A stretch of DNA of 64,000 nucleotides. It comes from Hevea brasiliensis (lineage: Eukaryota > Streptophyta > Magnoliopsida > Malpighiales > Euphorbiaceae). The position numbers and the translations under genes were made by a program. Below are positions 11,735 to 21,620 of this stretch, one piece after another (the first letter of the stretch is position 1; each line of letters begins with the position of its first letter). Below the pieces are notes generated by a model, which worked only from the letters and a program-made list of their open reading frames with translations, ran no database searches and was not told the DNA's origin. The stretch covers positions 99,544,480 through 99,608,479 of the forward strand of contig NC_079499.1 of assembly GCF_030052815.1 (NCBI RefSeq), written 5' to 3'.

Positions 11735-13848
11735 CTCAACTTGATCGGAAAATGAAATACAAATGGTGTAGAATGGATTCTTTAAGGTTGCAATCTGGGT
11801 TACATTGCACACTTGCAAAATATTAACTTGGATGAAATATTCTAATGGACATATTAAAAAGACATTTTGCAAACAAAAACAGTAGATGAAATACAAACTT
11901 GCCCAAGGGGTTTTCTGCAATTTTCATTTTCTTACTAAAGATTTAAGACATTTGCATTAGAGTAATTTCTTTTACACTGGTGTTTGTCTTGAGCTACCAG
12001 AGGAAATGCAAAGGTTGGAGTACTGTGAGCATTTACTTAACTGAATGTTGGAATTATATCTTTTCCCCTTCCCATTAGTCGCTTCTGTAACCCTTGCTGT
12101 GTGAGGATGCCACCTAAATATTGTTGTTTTTCTTATTTTCACATGTGAAGCATAAACATCTTAAACATAAGTATATTAATTTCTTACAATCCTTATGGCT
12201 TTTTTTTCTAAACATACAATCTTTATTGCTTAGTTTTACATCACTGCATCCACATTGAAAGTAGATGCAAGCCTTAAAATCCCAAATTAAATAAATGACA
12301 TATTCAAGGAAAATAACGTCCCCCTGTTGTTAAAAAAAATCCCGCTTTCAAATAAAAATTATGGAAATTTCTTGTAAATAAAATCTAGAATGACACCTTC
12401 GATTATAACAAAATCTTCTTAGCAAGAAAAACTCAGGTATGGCTATATCCAGTTTGTTTGTATGTCCACCATCCTCCTTTTATACATCTGAGTGTTAAAA
12501 AGCTGACAAGAGATTATATATACATTTGTGGTGTTTGCAGATTTTGGTATCGTGTTTTGTGAAGACCTCACATTATGAAGAATACCTGTGTGTTAAGGTA
12601 AGAAGATTATTTCTAGCATTGTCATTTCTTTTTGCTAGGACCATAAAGTGTTACGAATTTAGTCCACCCAGTATGTATAGATGCATCATAAAATAACAGC
12701 AGTGCTCAGTGCATCGAGTCAATCTTTGTGATTGTTTTTTTGTCTCACCTGTCAAATGTGATGGTCTATGAAATTGCAGCATTTATAAGGTTCTCATATT
12801 TGAGGACTTATTTTAGGTTGAATGTTGTATGATGAAACAGGAAGCTATAATGTTGGACCTTCTAAGAGTCATCAGCCATCACCGTGCTAGACTTGCCACG
12901 CCAATTCGAACTGTTCAGAAGATATATAGTGATGCCGATTTGGAAAATATTCCATTTGCAGATTCTACCTATAACCGAGGTGGAATGGCATCCAACCGTC
13001 CTTTGCTATTAATTGAACCTTCTTACAGAATCAATGGAGAAGAGAAGACAAAATCTCAAGCTCGTTCTGGACGAGGAATTGGAGACCAAGAAAATAGGGC
13101 TGCATCAAGGTCTACATCTGAGACCAAAACAGGAGGCAGCCCAAAGACAGACCCCAAGTCTACATCTGACATCAAAACAGGAGGTAGCCCAAAGTCAGAC
13201 CCCAAGGCCAAAGAAACACCAAAATCTGAAACTAAGGTGGATGCCAGAATCCGTGAGACACCAAATTCCAATGCCAAGGAGCGCACAGAAGCTGCAATGA
13301 CATCCACCTCTGATCCCAAAGTAGGTGATAAAATGCCAGTGAAATCATCGCCTAATTCTGTCCCCAAGACATCAAACTTTGCAGAAGCATCAAGTTCTGA
13401 ATTGAAAGCAGCAGGCTTTGTTTCCAATAATGTGCCGCAAAACAAAGAGATCTACGACAGCAAGCAGCCTAAGAGTGTGAGTCCTGGGAATACAGGACAG
13501 AATAGCCGGTTTGATAATCCTTCGGTTTCCTTAACAGCAGCTGGTGCTGACAAAGCAAGTGGATTGCAGCAGTCTTCCAAATTGAAACAGGGTGCTGAGA
13601 GACAATCAGTCACTCAGCCATCAGTGTCAAGACCTGCATTAGAGGAAAATCTTGTTCTTGGTGTTGCTTTGCAGGGCTCAAAGAGAACCCTTCCCATTGA
13701 GGAGGGCATGGCTTCCCATTTGACTCTAGAAGAGGCAAAGGAAATGGCTGCTGCAGGCAGAAATGGAGCTGCATCTCCAACTGGTGAGAAGGATAGGAAA
13801 GATGGTCAAAGTCCAACCCCTCCTAGTTCTACATCTGCCGACCAGTGA
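1398..13848 (+). CDS. MSL2/3: MscS-like mechanosensitive channel, plastid type (MSL2/MSL3), 5' incomplete
   Basis: Plant MSL2 and MSL3 are MscS-family channels of the plastid envelope that relieve osmotic stress and influence plastid size and division. Eleven exons fit, all joined in frame: 1398-1561, 2049-2172, 2283-2380, 2478-2591, 2959-3019, 9875-10024, 10208-10318, 10595-10762, 10875-10988, 12541-12597 and 12841-13848 (TGA). They encode 722 residues; the N-terminal start and part of the transit peptide lie upstream. Exons 2 to 5 carry hydrophobic helices (e.g. [19 protein letters not shown]). Exon 6 has the conserved [18 protein letters not shown] stretch, and exons 7 to 9 cover the MscS core ([37 protein letters not shown]). 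Exon 11 adds a long hydrophilic Ser/Lys/Thr-rich tail with tandem [10 protein letters not shown] repeats, ending near [20 protein letters not shown], a stretch typical of MSL2/3. The intron after 3019 is 6.9 kb because of nested retroelements. The downstream neighbour is convergent. The family call is firm; MSL2 versus MSL3 cannot be decided. Confidence 0.93.
1908..2029 (+). mobile_element. 3' end of an RTE-type LINE with a perfect fold-back at its 5' border
   Basis: In the first visible MSL intron. From 1936 the + strand reads as the C-terminal end of a plant RTE-clade LINE protein ([17 protein letters not shown], then a stop), followed by a (GTT)5 tail at 2015-2029, the usual simple-repeat 3' end of RTE elements. 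Immediately upstream, 1908-1931 is the exact reverse complement of 1936-1959, giving a 24-bp perfect stem with a 4-nt loop. Only about 95 bp of the element is present (severe 5' truncation). Confidence 0.7.
3090..4243. other. AT-rich insertion in MSL intron, unclassified
   Basis: Absent from the equivalent intron of copy 2, where sequence matching 3019-3085 continues directly into sequence matching 9540 onward. About 75-80% A+T by eye. It contains an imperfect direct repeat: a motif around AGCCAATTAAAATAGA at about 3447-3530 recurs at about 4021-4105. No coding potential. It may be the host element into which the copia element inserted. Confidence 0.5.
4244..4442 (-). repeat. 3' LTR of the copia element
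   Basis: 199 bp, TG...CA ends. Nearly identical to 9233-9448 except for about 17 bp missing near its right (outer in + coordinates) end and scattered substitutions. Confidence 0.92.
4990..8260 (-). pseudogene. Degenerate copia gag-pol polyprotein
   Basis: Read on the minus strand. The gag N-terminal part is near 8017-8200 ([20 protein letters not shown]) and a further gag segment is at 7635-7826. A CCHC-like knuckle region lies near 7390-7500. The integrase C-terminal segment is at 6460-6642 ([20 protein letters not shown]). Reverse transcriptase pieces are at 5862-6314 and 5032-5511. The catalytic YVDD box is changed to YVDY, and the polyprotein is broken between all blocks, so the element cannot be autonomous. 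The downstream RNase H part (about 4450-5030) is too decayed to translate continuously. Family assignment is from domain order and recognisable motifs. Confidence 0.85.
8200..8807 (-). mobile_element. Tandem TRIM (three LTRs, two internal regions) nested in copia gag
   Basis: Three 111-bp terminal repeats at 8200-8310, 8448-8558 and 8697-8807 (+ strand TGATATGAACC...GCATCA) are separated by two near-identical internal regions of about 137 bp. Each internal region ends two bases from an LTR with a primer-binding site: GCTCTAATACCA at 8433-8444 and GCTCTGATACCA at 8683-8694, which read as TGGTATCAGAGC-type on the minus strand. The whole unit is flanked by a perfect CTTGT duplication (8195-8199 and 8808-8812). 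The interrupted gag frame resumes on both sides. It carries no coding sequence, as expected of terminal-repeat retrotransposons in miniature. Confidence 0.92.
9221..9232 (-). other. Primer-binding site of the copia element
   Basis: The minus strand reads TGGTATCAGAGC, complementary to the 3' end of initiator tRNA-Met, and abuts the 5' LTR (9233-9448). This fixes the element's orientation. Confidence 0.93.
9233..9448 (-). repeat. 5' LTR of the copia element
   Basis: 216 bp, TG...CA ends, partner of 4244-4442. It includes a short internal duplication (CTACAATGAATGAAACA / CTACAAGGAATGAAACA) that accounts for its extra length. Confidence 0.92.
9449..9500. repeat. Poly-C tract next to the copia insertion
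   Basis: Almost pure C interrupted by a few A and T and one G. The first five bases (CCCCT) are the copia target-site duplication. The minus strand is G-rich and could form a G-quadruplex. The matching position in copy 2 has no such tract. Confidence 0.85.
9602..9655. repeat. (TC)n microsatellite in MSL intron
   Basis: TC repeat conserved in position with 21575-21616 of the duplicated copy, so it predates the duplication. Confidence 0.92.
11697..11727. repeat. (CT)n microsatellite in MSL intron 9
   Basis: CT run between exons 10875-10988 and 12541-12597. The matching place in copy 2 (about 24030-24046) has only a few CT units, so the tract expanded or contracted after duplication. Confidence 0.88.
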
Positions 13849-14694
13849 AAATTACATGAATTGATCTTTGCCGATATGCCAACTTTTGCCCCTCTGAACT
13901 GCTAACTTCTTGTTCTTGAACCTCCACTTCAAAGCTTTTTCATACATTGTACAAGTTCTACTCTTCATGATTAGTGCAGGACGTTGCCGATACAGCATAT
14001 AGAAATGCACCATTTTCTAAGCTTCGAATGATATTATTGGTAAATTAATCAGTTGAAGACTTGATGGGCAGTCAAGTCTCCCCTTTATGGTTAGCAATTA
14101 AACTGTACCCAGCTTGCTCGCTCTTCACTATTATTCTTCATTTCATTTTACCTAAGCAAAAGCCAAAGCTTTTACACTAGACAATCACGTTAAATGCCCC
14201 ATATAGCATTCAAATTTATCACTCAACATCAGCCAATGTCTGCAAGCGAACTCTTTTCTTTTTTTCCTTAAATATGCTGTTCTATTTTTTTTCCTTGGTA
14301 TATCAAAAACTTTCTGAAATTCTTCCATTTTTTCCCTAGTACATCGAAAATTATGAAACGAAATGCAGCTGTAACCTATTGAATCACAAATAAGTATTTT
14401 TCTGATCCAGAAACGTTTGTCTATAACACATAAGCTGACAAATACACAATCATCATCATCTAAATCACTTCCCACCTTAATTAACCCCACCTTCTCTTGC
14501 TAAGTTGCTATCTGTGCTTTTCCATCAAAGAAGAAATGGAATTTCTTGTTTTTTTTTTTTATAATAACAGCCACATACAATAGTTGTGGTGCCAAATCAA
14601 TAGAACAAAGTTGGTAACTTCACATCCTTGAGATAAATCACCAGGCGTAAATGCGGCGCAGGATATGTATATATGGATTGTTTTCGCTTTTTTA

Positions 14695-15060
14695 AAGGGT
14701 TTTTGGTTCAACCAGTGAAAATCAGCCGATAATTTTAAATATTTAAAATTTTAAGTAATTATGAGTTTAGTTAAAGTAATTATAAATAATTGATAAATAG
14801 TTAATATATTTGATAAAAAATAATTTATAAATATATTTATTATTAAAATAATTAAAAAGGATATTAAATGAGATTTGTAATAAAATTTTACAAATTAAAA
14901 TACTTTATTAAACTTACTTATAGATACAGGGCTTTTAAGCACTAAAATGAAAGTCTATTTCTCTCAATCTATTTTTTTAATTTATAAATTTAAAAAATAT
15001 TATAAATAAATCGATATATTTATTTTTAAAATTTATAAGTTGGCTAAGACAAGCACCCTT
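14695..15060. mobile_element. MITE-like element with terminal inverted repeats
   Basis: About 366 bp, strongly AT-rich, absent from the equivalent site of copy 2 (near 27043). Its ends are imperfect inverted repeats: AAGGGTTTTTGGTTCAACC at the left, and a right end that reads AAGGGTGCTTGTCTTAGCC on the other strand. The flanks TTA and TTG suggest a 3-bp target duplication of PIF/Harbinger type. No coding capacity. Confidence 0.6.
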
Positions 15061-15168
15061 GTTGTCTGATATGGCCATGTCTATTTTAATGCCTTCATGA
15101 ACTCCTTGTTGGAAGTCCGTCCAACCAATGCTTTTCTACGAGAACAGTTGCCCCAACAATGCCATGTA

Positions 15169-16003
15169 GGAACTTTACATGAGTTGAGCCTAAAACTATA
15201 GGCTAAAGTTCGAAACAACTAAAGAAAATTCAGCCCACAACCAATTCCAAACTTAGAACTCAAAAAAGGCCCAACAACCCAGAACCCATTATAGCCCAAC
15301 CCTATATTCTAATCCTAGCCACTACAGCGATAAATAAGCAAAGGGCAGCCACCGACCAAGGGACGCACCGTCGTCAAGCGTATTGGGCAATTTGGAGACT
15401 TTCGAAGACCGAAAAATGCAGGACGCTATGCAAGACGCCAATATCTCAAAGACCATCCTCAGAAACAGTGAGTTGAGCCTTGAGCCTAGGAGACCAAAAG
15501 AATGCACATGGAGTCATGGGCTGTAGGAGAACTAGAAACAGAGGGGCGACGTAGAGCTCTTCAGCTCCAATGGCTGTTAAGAGTCGACCATTGCTCAAGT
15601 GGGAGAGAGACTCTAGAGTTATCGTCAACCAACATAAATAATACCCTCATTAATCCCAGCACCAAGAACTGTAATACAAAGGAGAACCCAGCACCATCTC
15701 ATCATGAGAATGAGACTCGCTAAACCCACCCATGACATAATGAAAGTTGGAATGGCAAGGCTGGGAAGACGCACTAATCAGCAGATCAAACCTCACATCC
15801 CTCACATTGAAGCCCAGATATGCATCTAACAAACCAACAAAATAATATTTAACAATTCACCCAGCAAGGAGAGGGAGACCCACTATTAGGCAGAAGAAGG
15901 AGGAGGCCTCTTCCGCCTGGATGGGGCAGAGGAGGCCTCTAACTGACCAAAAACAAGGAGACAGGAGCTTTCAGAAAAATGAAAAATACAGAGAAAAGAA
16001 AGA
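15169..16003. mobile_element. Insertion of about 835 bp in fucosyltransferase fragment, unclassified
   Basis: Present in copy 1 but absent from copy 2, where the two flanks (…ATGTTGGG and CTTGTAAGTTCGATG) lie together. More GC-rich than its surroundings. No terminal inverted repeats, LTR pair or coding motif recognised. The purine-rich right end (near 15960-16003) could be a tail of a non-LTR element, but that is a guess. Confidence 0.55.
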
Positions 16004-16221
16004 GACATGCTCTTGTAAGTTCGATGTTCCACCTGTTGGCATCACAAAATTTGTCATCTTTTCCTACATTCTTGATGCATGCAATTGTAAATGTATGCAA
16101 TCCATCTTCATATACAATGACAACAAATCATTCAACAATTTCCAATTTACATTTCATGAATTCCAATATCTTTAAAACACACCTTTTTTATTTTGACCAT
16201 TTCTTTATAAATCTATACCTA

Positions 16222-16690
16222 ACCTTGGTGGTGGGTAATTTTTATAGCCGTAGTTGAACTTTACTCTTTATTTTACTTTTTTTCCTTTAATTTTAATTAT
16301 TATTAAAAAAAAATTGTAAAAAATTCCTTTAACTTGCAATAGTATGTTTTCATATTAAAAAATCTCTCTTAACTATAGGGTGACTTCTACAAATACAATT
16401 TAAGTATTTTTTAATAAAGAGTAAATGCAAACTATTGTAATGGCGTTAATATTTTTGTAATATATTCAAATACCGATCGAGATAGCTGATTTTTTTTTTT
16501 TTACTGCACGAGGAAAGTAGGTAAAAAATTATTTCATTTTCTTTAACATGGAAATTTGTTATAACAAATTAGAAAGATTTTTGTGAAATAAAATTAGAGT
16601 ACAAAGATTTTTTTTAATAAATTAAAAAAAAGAGATAAAAGTAAAATACAAGACAACATTAAAGACATGTAACCCCTGGTGAAATAAGTA
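16222..16690. other. AT-rich insertion relative to copy 2
   Basis: About 470 bp with no equivalent in copy 2 between sequences matching 27445 and 27475. Long A and T runs, no coding potential, no clear ends. Confidence 0.45.
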
Positions 16691-16947
16691 TTTTAAGTGA
16701 AAACTACCGATTGGGTAATAAATGACCTTTATTATGTGGTAAATCTCGGATAAAATTTAACAATTATTTCTGAACTTATATAATTATAACACTACAATCT
16801 TTTAATTTAAAAATACAACATAAAATTTCATTAACTTTCAAATTTTACACAGTAAATTCTTCTAACCTCTTATTACTAATTTTTCAATTAGACGCTAACC
16901 TAGAGAAAGAAATATTGACTAAACATTATATTAGAATTGTTAACATC

Positions 16948-19547
16948 TGTAACACCCCAAAATTTTAAATTTTTTGAGCATTTTTGGTATTTTAATTTTA
17001 TTTAAATTTTAGAAAATTTTTTAGATTTTTCGGATTTTAAAAATTGGGTTTGATTTTCCGAAAATATAAACTTTGATGATTTTTTAAAAATTAATTTAAA
17101 GACCACGTGGCAAAACTAAAAATATATTTGGAGTCTACGTATTTTTCTGAGTTTTCTGAAATTTTTTCGGAATTTTTGGACCTCGTTTTCGGTCCCGAGA
17201 CAGAGTAAAAATTCAAAATTTTGTATGTTGAATCGGACCTGCCGAATCGAACCGGACCGAATCGGACCGGTCGAATCGGACCGGCTCCCTTCCCTTTTTC
17301 TTCCTCCTGCGCGCGTCGACCTCTCTTCCTTCTCTCTCTCTTTTCTCTCTCCTCCTGCCGCTGGCCACCACCTCCCACTGCACCCGACGGCGCCGCCACC
17401 CACCTCCCGGCCACTGCTGTCGCCCCAAGCCACGGAAAACGTGCGCGAACTCCCTCCCTCGCGCGCGCGGCGTTTCGACTTCTCCGGCCAAAATCCGGCC
17501 ACCAATCGGACCGGGTCTTGTGTCTAAAATCATTTACTCGACGAGAGCTTTCCATAGACACCAAGAACACCGAAATCCATCGAGCGGTTTGTCCGATTTT
17601 TGCTCGGGAAGATTTTAGCCCATTTCGACTTTTGGGCTAGATTTCTCGAAAACCGTGAGTCCCACTAAAAAACCAAGGGTACCAGCACGCTCCACTCGTC
17701 GAGAGTTTCACGGCGACATAAATTTCGAATTTTTCCGACACCGTTTTTCGGTGGGTCCCACAGAACTTCGCAGTGTTTTTCCGAGCATTTAATGAGCTTA
17801 GAAAATTCTGAAAAATTTATGTGCTAACCCCCGTGTTATGGGCTTCGTGTAGGTATCCTCAATTCGCGGAAATTCGACAGTTGTCCGGGTCTGTGAATTT
17901 CCGGCCAGACAGACCTGTTACCGGAAAAGTCTCCGAATTAGATCGAGGTTTTGGCTATCCCCCTATTGTCAGACGTCCCGAGCGCGTCCCGAAGTCGGAA
18001 TCGGCAAAGGTAAACCCGAACCTTGCTTTTTCGTAATTTTCTAGTACTTAAATAGGATTAAAAATCCATAAAATATTCGTGGTAGCTTAGAAAATTATGA
18101 TTTTTTTTGCAATAGCTTAGTAATGTTGCTAAGGACCGCGGGGCAAAGTTTTAGAATTTTTAGAACTTATTTGGGCAGTTTTTGCAAAAATGGTCAATTA
18201 TAAGGACTAAATTGAAATTTTACATATTGTGATGGATGATTGATTTGATGGGCCCAGTAGGGGCTGTGTGATGTGATTGAGTTGTGGATATATGAATTGT
18301 GAATATAGAAGTGTGTTTTGAGCCCTTTTGCAGGTTGGGTAGGTCCTAGGTATAGGGGAGACTCTGCCAGATTTTCTGCACGACTTAGGACGTATTGGTC
18401 TTTTTCTTTGTTTGTATTGAGTTAGATTTATTAAATGATTGTAATAAAATTGTCAGGTGAGCCAGGACAACCTTTTTCCTCCGCCCAGCCGCCTCAGTGA
18501 CCACCGTCAAGTCTATGAGTAAAATATTAATTCTAATTGTAATTTCACTATTATTATATGTTCAAGCATGCCCATGCATCACTTATATGCATATATTTAT
18601 GTAGTTAAACTCTAGGCACGAATTATGTTGCATTGATAACTGTTAAAGTGCCATGATGTTGTTGTGATAATTTGGAGCAGTGTGCGTGCGTTGGTGTGGT
18701 GTGATGTGGTGTGGACTATGGACAGGACGGGTAGTCACGGCTTGAGTTCTTCGCTGGGACCTAGTCATGGCTTGAGTTCTTCGTTGGGACCCCCGATTTG
18801 GTTTATTAAGCGAAAGTCCGGCTTGAGTTCTTCGCTGGCACCAGGTTAGATTTAAGAGAGCTGTATAGGGGATCAGCTCCCATATATTACGATTGATGCT
18901 ACAGGGTGCGTGAGTGCTCCAAATTACCTTTTTGATGTTATGATGTGAAAATGTTGTTGATGTTGCATTTCACTCTACATTGTGCATTAGTTTTAGATAG
19001 TTATAGAGATTATGGTTAAAATTGATATTTTACTCTCTGAGTCGAACGCTCACTCCTGTTCAATATTTTTTTCAGGCTACAGGAGGATTTTATTGTAGTT
19101 AACCTGCTTTTCTCCTTCGCAGGTTGTTTTATCAATATTTGTGTAATTTTATTTACTCCTAGAATTTCTGCATGTGTTAGAGATATTTAAATGATTCGGG
19201 TCTGTAATATAAATTGTCATGTGGACCTGTAAAATTATTATATGCATGTTTGATGGACTGGATGAGGGAGCTGAGCTCCCATTTATTTTTATGCTGATAT
19301 GAGTATGTGGAGGGTGAGCTGAGCTCCCCAATTGAGTATTTATTGTGTTTTACAGGTCGGGTGAGTCGAAAACTCCCCATTAGAAAGTCAATTTTATGGC
19401 CGGACTCTGTCCGTTTGATTTCTTGAAATTGGGCCCAAATGGGCCTTAAAGTTAGGTTAATGAACAGTTAGGCTTACTACGGGTCTCGGGGGCTTTAGGC
19501 TGGCCCAGGTCCTAATGCCGGTCCGACCCATAGGTTGAGTCGTGACA
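16948..19547 (+). mobile_element. Solo LTR, 2.6 kb, probably Ty3/gypsy
   Basis: Starts TGTAACACCCC and ends TCGTGACA, with flanks ACATC (16943-16947) and ACGTC (19548-19552), a 5-bp target duplication with one later change. No internal retrotransposon domain or second LTR is next to it, so it is a solo LTR left by recombination. A GC-rich block (17240-17650) contains overlapping open frames on both strands that look like composition artefacts. Three copies of GGCTTGAGTTCTTCG occur at 18739, 18769 and 18820. Long LTRs with these ends are common in plant gypsy (Tekay/Del-like) elements; that assignment is inference. It sits inside a further insertion (16745-19675) absent from copy 2. Confidence 0.82.
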
Positions 19548-19938
19548 ACGTCAATGTTTAGCTAAAAAATCAGTAATTATAAATTAAAGATATTTTATGG
19601 TATAAAATTTAAAAATTAAAAAAAAAATTATATTATATTTTAAAGTTAAAAATTTATATATTAAAATTTATGAGACAAATCTCTGTTTCTTTCATTTGCA
19701 ATGCATAGCAGTGAGTGAAAAATCAACCTCTTCACTTGGGAAAAAACAATATTTTAAAGTTCAACCGCATATGATTCATGTGGGTAAAAATTTCAAGATT
19801 AAAAGCCAGCAGAAAGGAGAGGCGGACGGCATCATATAAGTTTAAGTCAGACCTGGCAAGGGCTCGGACCCAAATTCAAACCGTTTCTCTCTGCCCTTTA
19901 ACCAGACCAAAACTGGAGCGATAGTTAGTCCGATTAAA

Positions 19939-21158
19939 ATGGCAGCGAGAACGGATGCTACTCTGCTAACGGTTGTCCAATTGAATTATTCGAAAAGCGA
20001 TGGTAGCAATGAGAAAAAGGGCAGCGATGGTCTTCCATTGCCAATAGTACGGACTCCTAAGAACACTTCTTTGCCGCGCCTTTCTCTCACCAAGCCCTCT
20101 TGGGTGGTCCGAACTGAGGCAAGCCTTCCCCCCCTTCTCCCCCCCCCACAACGCACCCCCCTTCCCCCGGGGTTTCTCTATGTATGAATTAGTTCCAGGA
20201 GGAGGTCCTGCTAATGATCAATATTCTGGACTCGTTTGTCTTGTAGCAGTCAAATGTCCGGAAAGAAATTAGGAAGAAGCCTGATCCTCCATGTGTGGTT
20301 TGTAAGGGAACTGGAAGAGTTGATTGCCACCATTGTTCTGGAAAGGGTCTCTCTCACAACTCCCAACTTTTTAATTTTTTTAAACCATTCTTTTGAGTTT
20401 TGACTTGAGAAAGTATCAGGTATTCTGATTGAAGCAGTGCTGTTAGTTGTACGGTGTCGGTATTCCCTGCCTTGAAAATTATACATAGGACCAAATGATG
20501 TTAAGTGGCTATACTGTTTTGCCAAAGATAAAGCTTCAGGTTTTTTAAACTTCTATATGCTATTGTGAAATGAAGCAATCATAAGTTCTAGTGAAGAAAT
20601 CTGTCTGTATTGACTCTTTCTTTAGCCACAATAGAATCGTAGGTATTCCATGTCTGTATGTTACTCGTCTTCTACAAACTTCCACATAGAAGAGTCCATA
20701 TAAGCTTTCACACTATGATGCTATTGCCTCTCTTTTTCCTCCCTTTGGTGACGTTATTTCTGTGTTGAATGTTGTAGGCAGGACAAATTGTGTTAATTTA
20801 GCAATGCTTCCCAAAGGGGAATGGCCAAAATGGTGAGATATCGAAATATTTGTTGTGATCTATATTACTCTTATATTGACAGAACTACCATAAACTCTCC
20901 TGCAATTGCTTCTCCAGGTGTGGGACTTGTGGTGGCAGCGGCCTTGGCTATTGCTCCCGTTGCCTAGGCACAGGAGAGTATAGATATATAATGGGCTTCC
21001 ATTTCATGAAGACAGACCTCGATGACAACAAGGGACCTCGAAGTGCAGTTGATCAACTTCATAGTGGAGATCAATTGAATTCAAACCAGGCAGATAAAAA
21101 TTCAGTGAATACTTCTATTGGATACAAAACAACTTTTCATTTTGCAACTAGAATATGA
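19939..21158 (+). CDS. DnaJ-type cysteine-rich zinc-finger protein, probably plastid
   Basis: Four exons: 19939-20118, 20247-20346, 20778-20832 and 20918-21158 (TGA), encoding 191 residues. Four CxxCxGxG repeats, the zinc-binding module of DnaJ/Hsp40 without a J domain, are read in order: CVVCKGTG, CHHCSGKG, CGTCGGSG, CSRCLGTG. They are followed by the conserved EYRYIMGFHF. Small J-domain-less proteins of this kind in plants are mostly plastid factors for protein folding or photosystem assembly (BSD2, LQY1 and ORANGE relatives). The basic, Ser/Thr-containing N-terminus would suit a transit peptide. Intron 1 has a GC donor (CTGAG|GCAAGC) and a TAGCAG double acceptor, so 190- and 191-residue forms are possible. 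The gene lies precisely between the two duplication copies, and its start is only 90 bp from the end of copy 1. Confidence 0.85.
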
Positions 21159-21573
21159 TTACTCTGAAAGACAGGCAGACAGCTACTGCTTCTGTTGATT
21201 GTACCAAACGCTAACTGTTGTAACATTGTAAACATGTCAAGAAAGTTTTGCATACTTGACACTTGTAACATTGACATATCATTTTTATGGTACAGTTATA
21301 ATGTTTTGGCTATTTGATCTGGATAACATTCTCCGAGTTAGAATGCTAGGCAGTTGTTATCATGACAACTAAATGTGGATGAATGTTTTCATGCAGTGAG
21401 ATTCAACAAGCTCAGAAATTCTTCATGGAGTCTAATGAGCCCAGTGATACAAGAAATATATGTATCAATGCTCTAACTTAAAGAACTTGCTTATATGGAA
21501 TATTTTTATATGATATTATTGTACCATTTTCTCACCTCATGTGCATGTATATCATTTTGCTTTTTGTTCTGAT

Positions 21574-21574
<1 letters not shown>

Positions 21575-21616
<42 letters not shown>
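21575..21616. repeat. (CT)n microsatellite in MSL pseudogene intron
   Basis: Dinucleotide run matching 9602-9655 in copy 1. Confidence 0.92.

Positions 21617-21620
<4 letters not shown>

Larger units (their letters stand above)
14640..16036 (-). pseudogene. Fragment of O-fucosyltransferase last exon, split by two insertions
   Basis: Pieces at about 14640-14692, 15061-15169 and 16004-16036 are collinear with exon 10 of the intact fucosyltransferase gene (26976-27185), including the intron 9 acceptor region. The exon is cut by a 366-bp TIR element and by an insertion of about 835 bp, and carries further substitutions. Homology then continues into intron 9 sequence up to 19849, but no upstream exons are present. 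It lies tail to tail with the intact MSL gene, the same arrangement as in copy 2. Confidence 0.82.
2855..19849 (+). repeat. Segmental duplication, copy 1
   Basis: Homologous over its length to 21294-27689. It starts inside the MSL intron before exon 2959-3019 and ends in sequence equivalent to intron 9 of the O-fucosyltransferase gene. It is about 10.6 kb longer than copy 2. The excess is explained by insertions near 3090-9540, 14695-15060, 15169-16003, 16222-16690 and 16745-19675. MSL is intact in this copy; the fucosyltransferase part is broken. Confidence 0.88.

Noticed and set aside
12829..12840. Apparent ATG start (MMKQ) of the long MSL frame
   Set aside because: These bases are intron: the acceptor AAACAG ends at 12840 and the exon continues from upstream exons in frame.
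13056..13445. 129-codon antisense open frame
   Set aside because: Mirror of the low-complexity MSL tail exon; no independent signal.
17091..17640. Several overlapping open frames on both strands in a GC-rich block, up to 159 codons
   Set aside because: They lie inside the solo LTR, are open in many frames at once because of composition, and show no domain.
18739..18838. Spaced GGCTTGAGTTCTTCG repeats as a CRISPR-like array
   Set aside because: Only three copies with irregular spacing (30 and 51 bases) inside a plant LTR; plant nuclear genomes have no CRISPR arrays.
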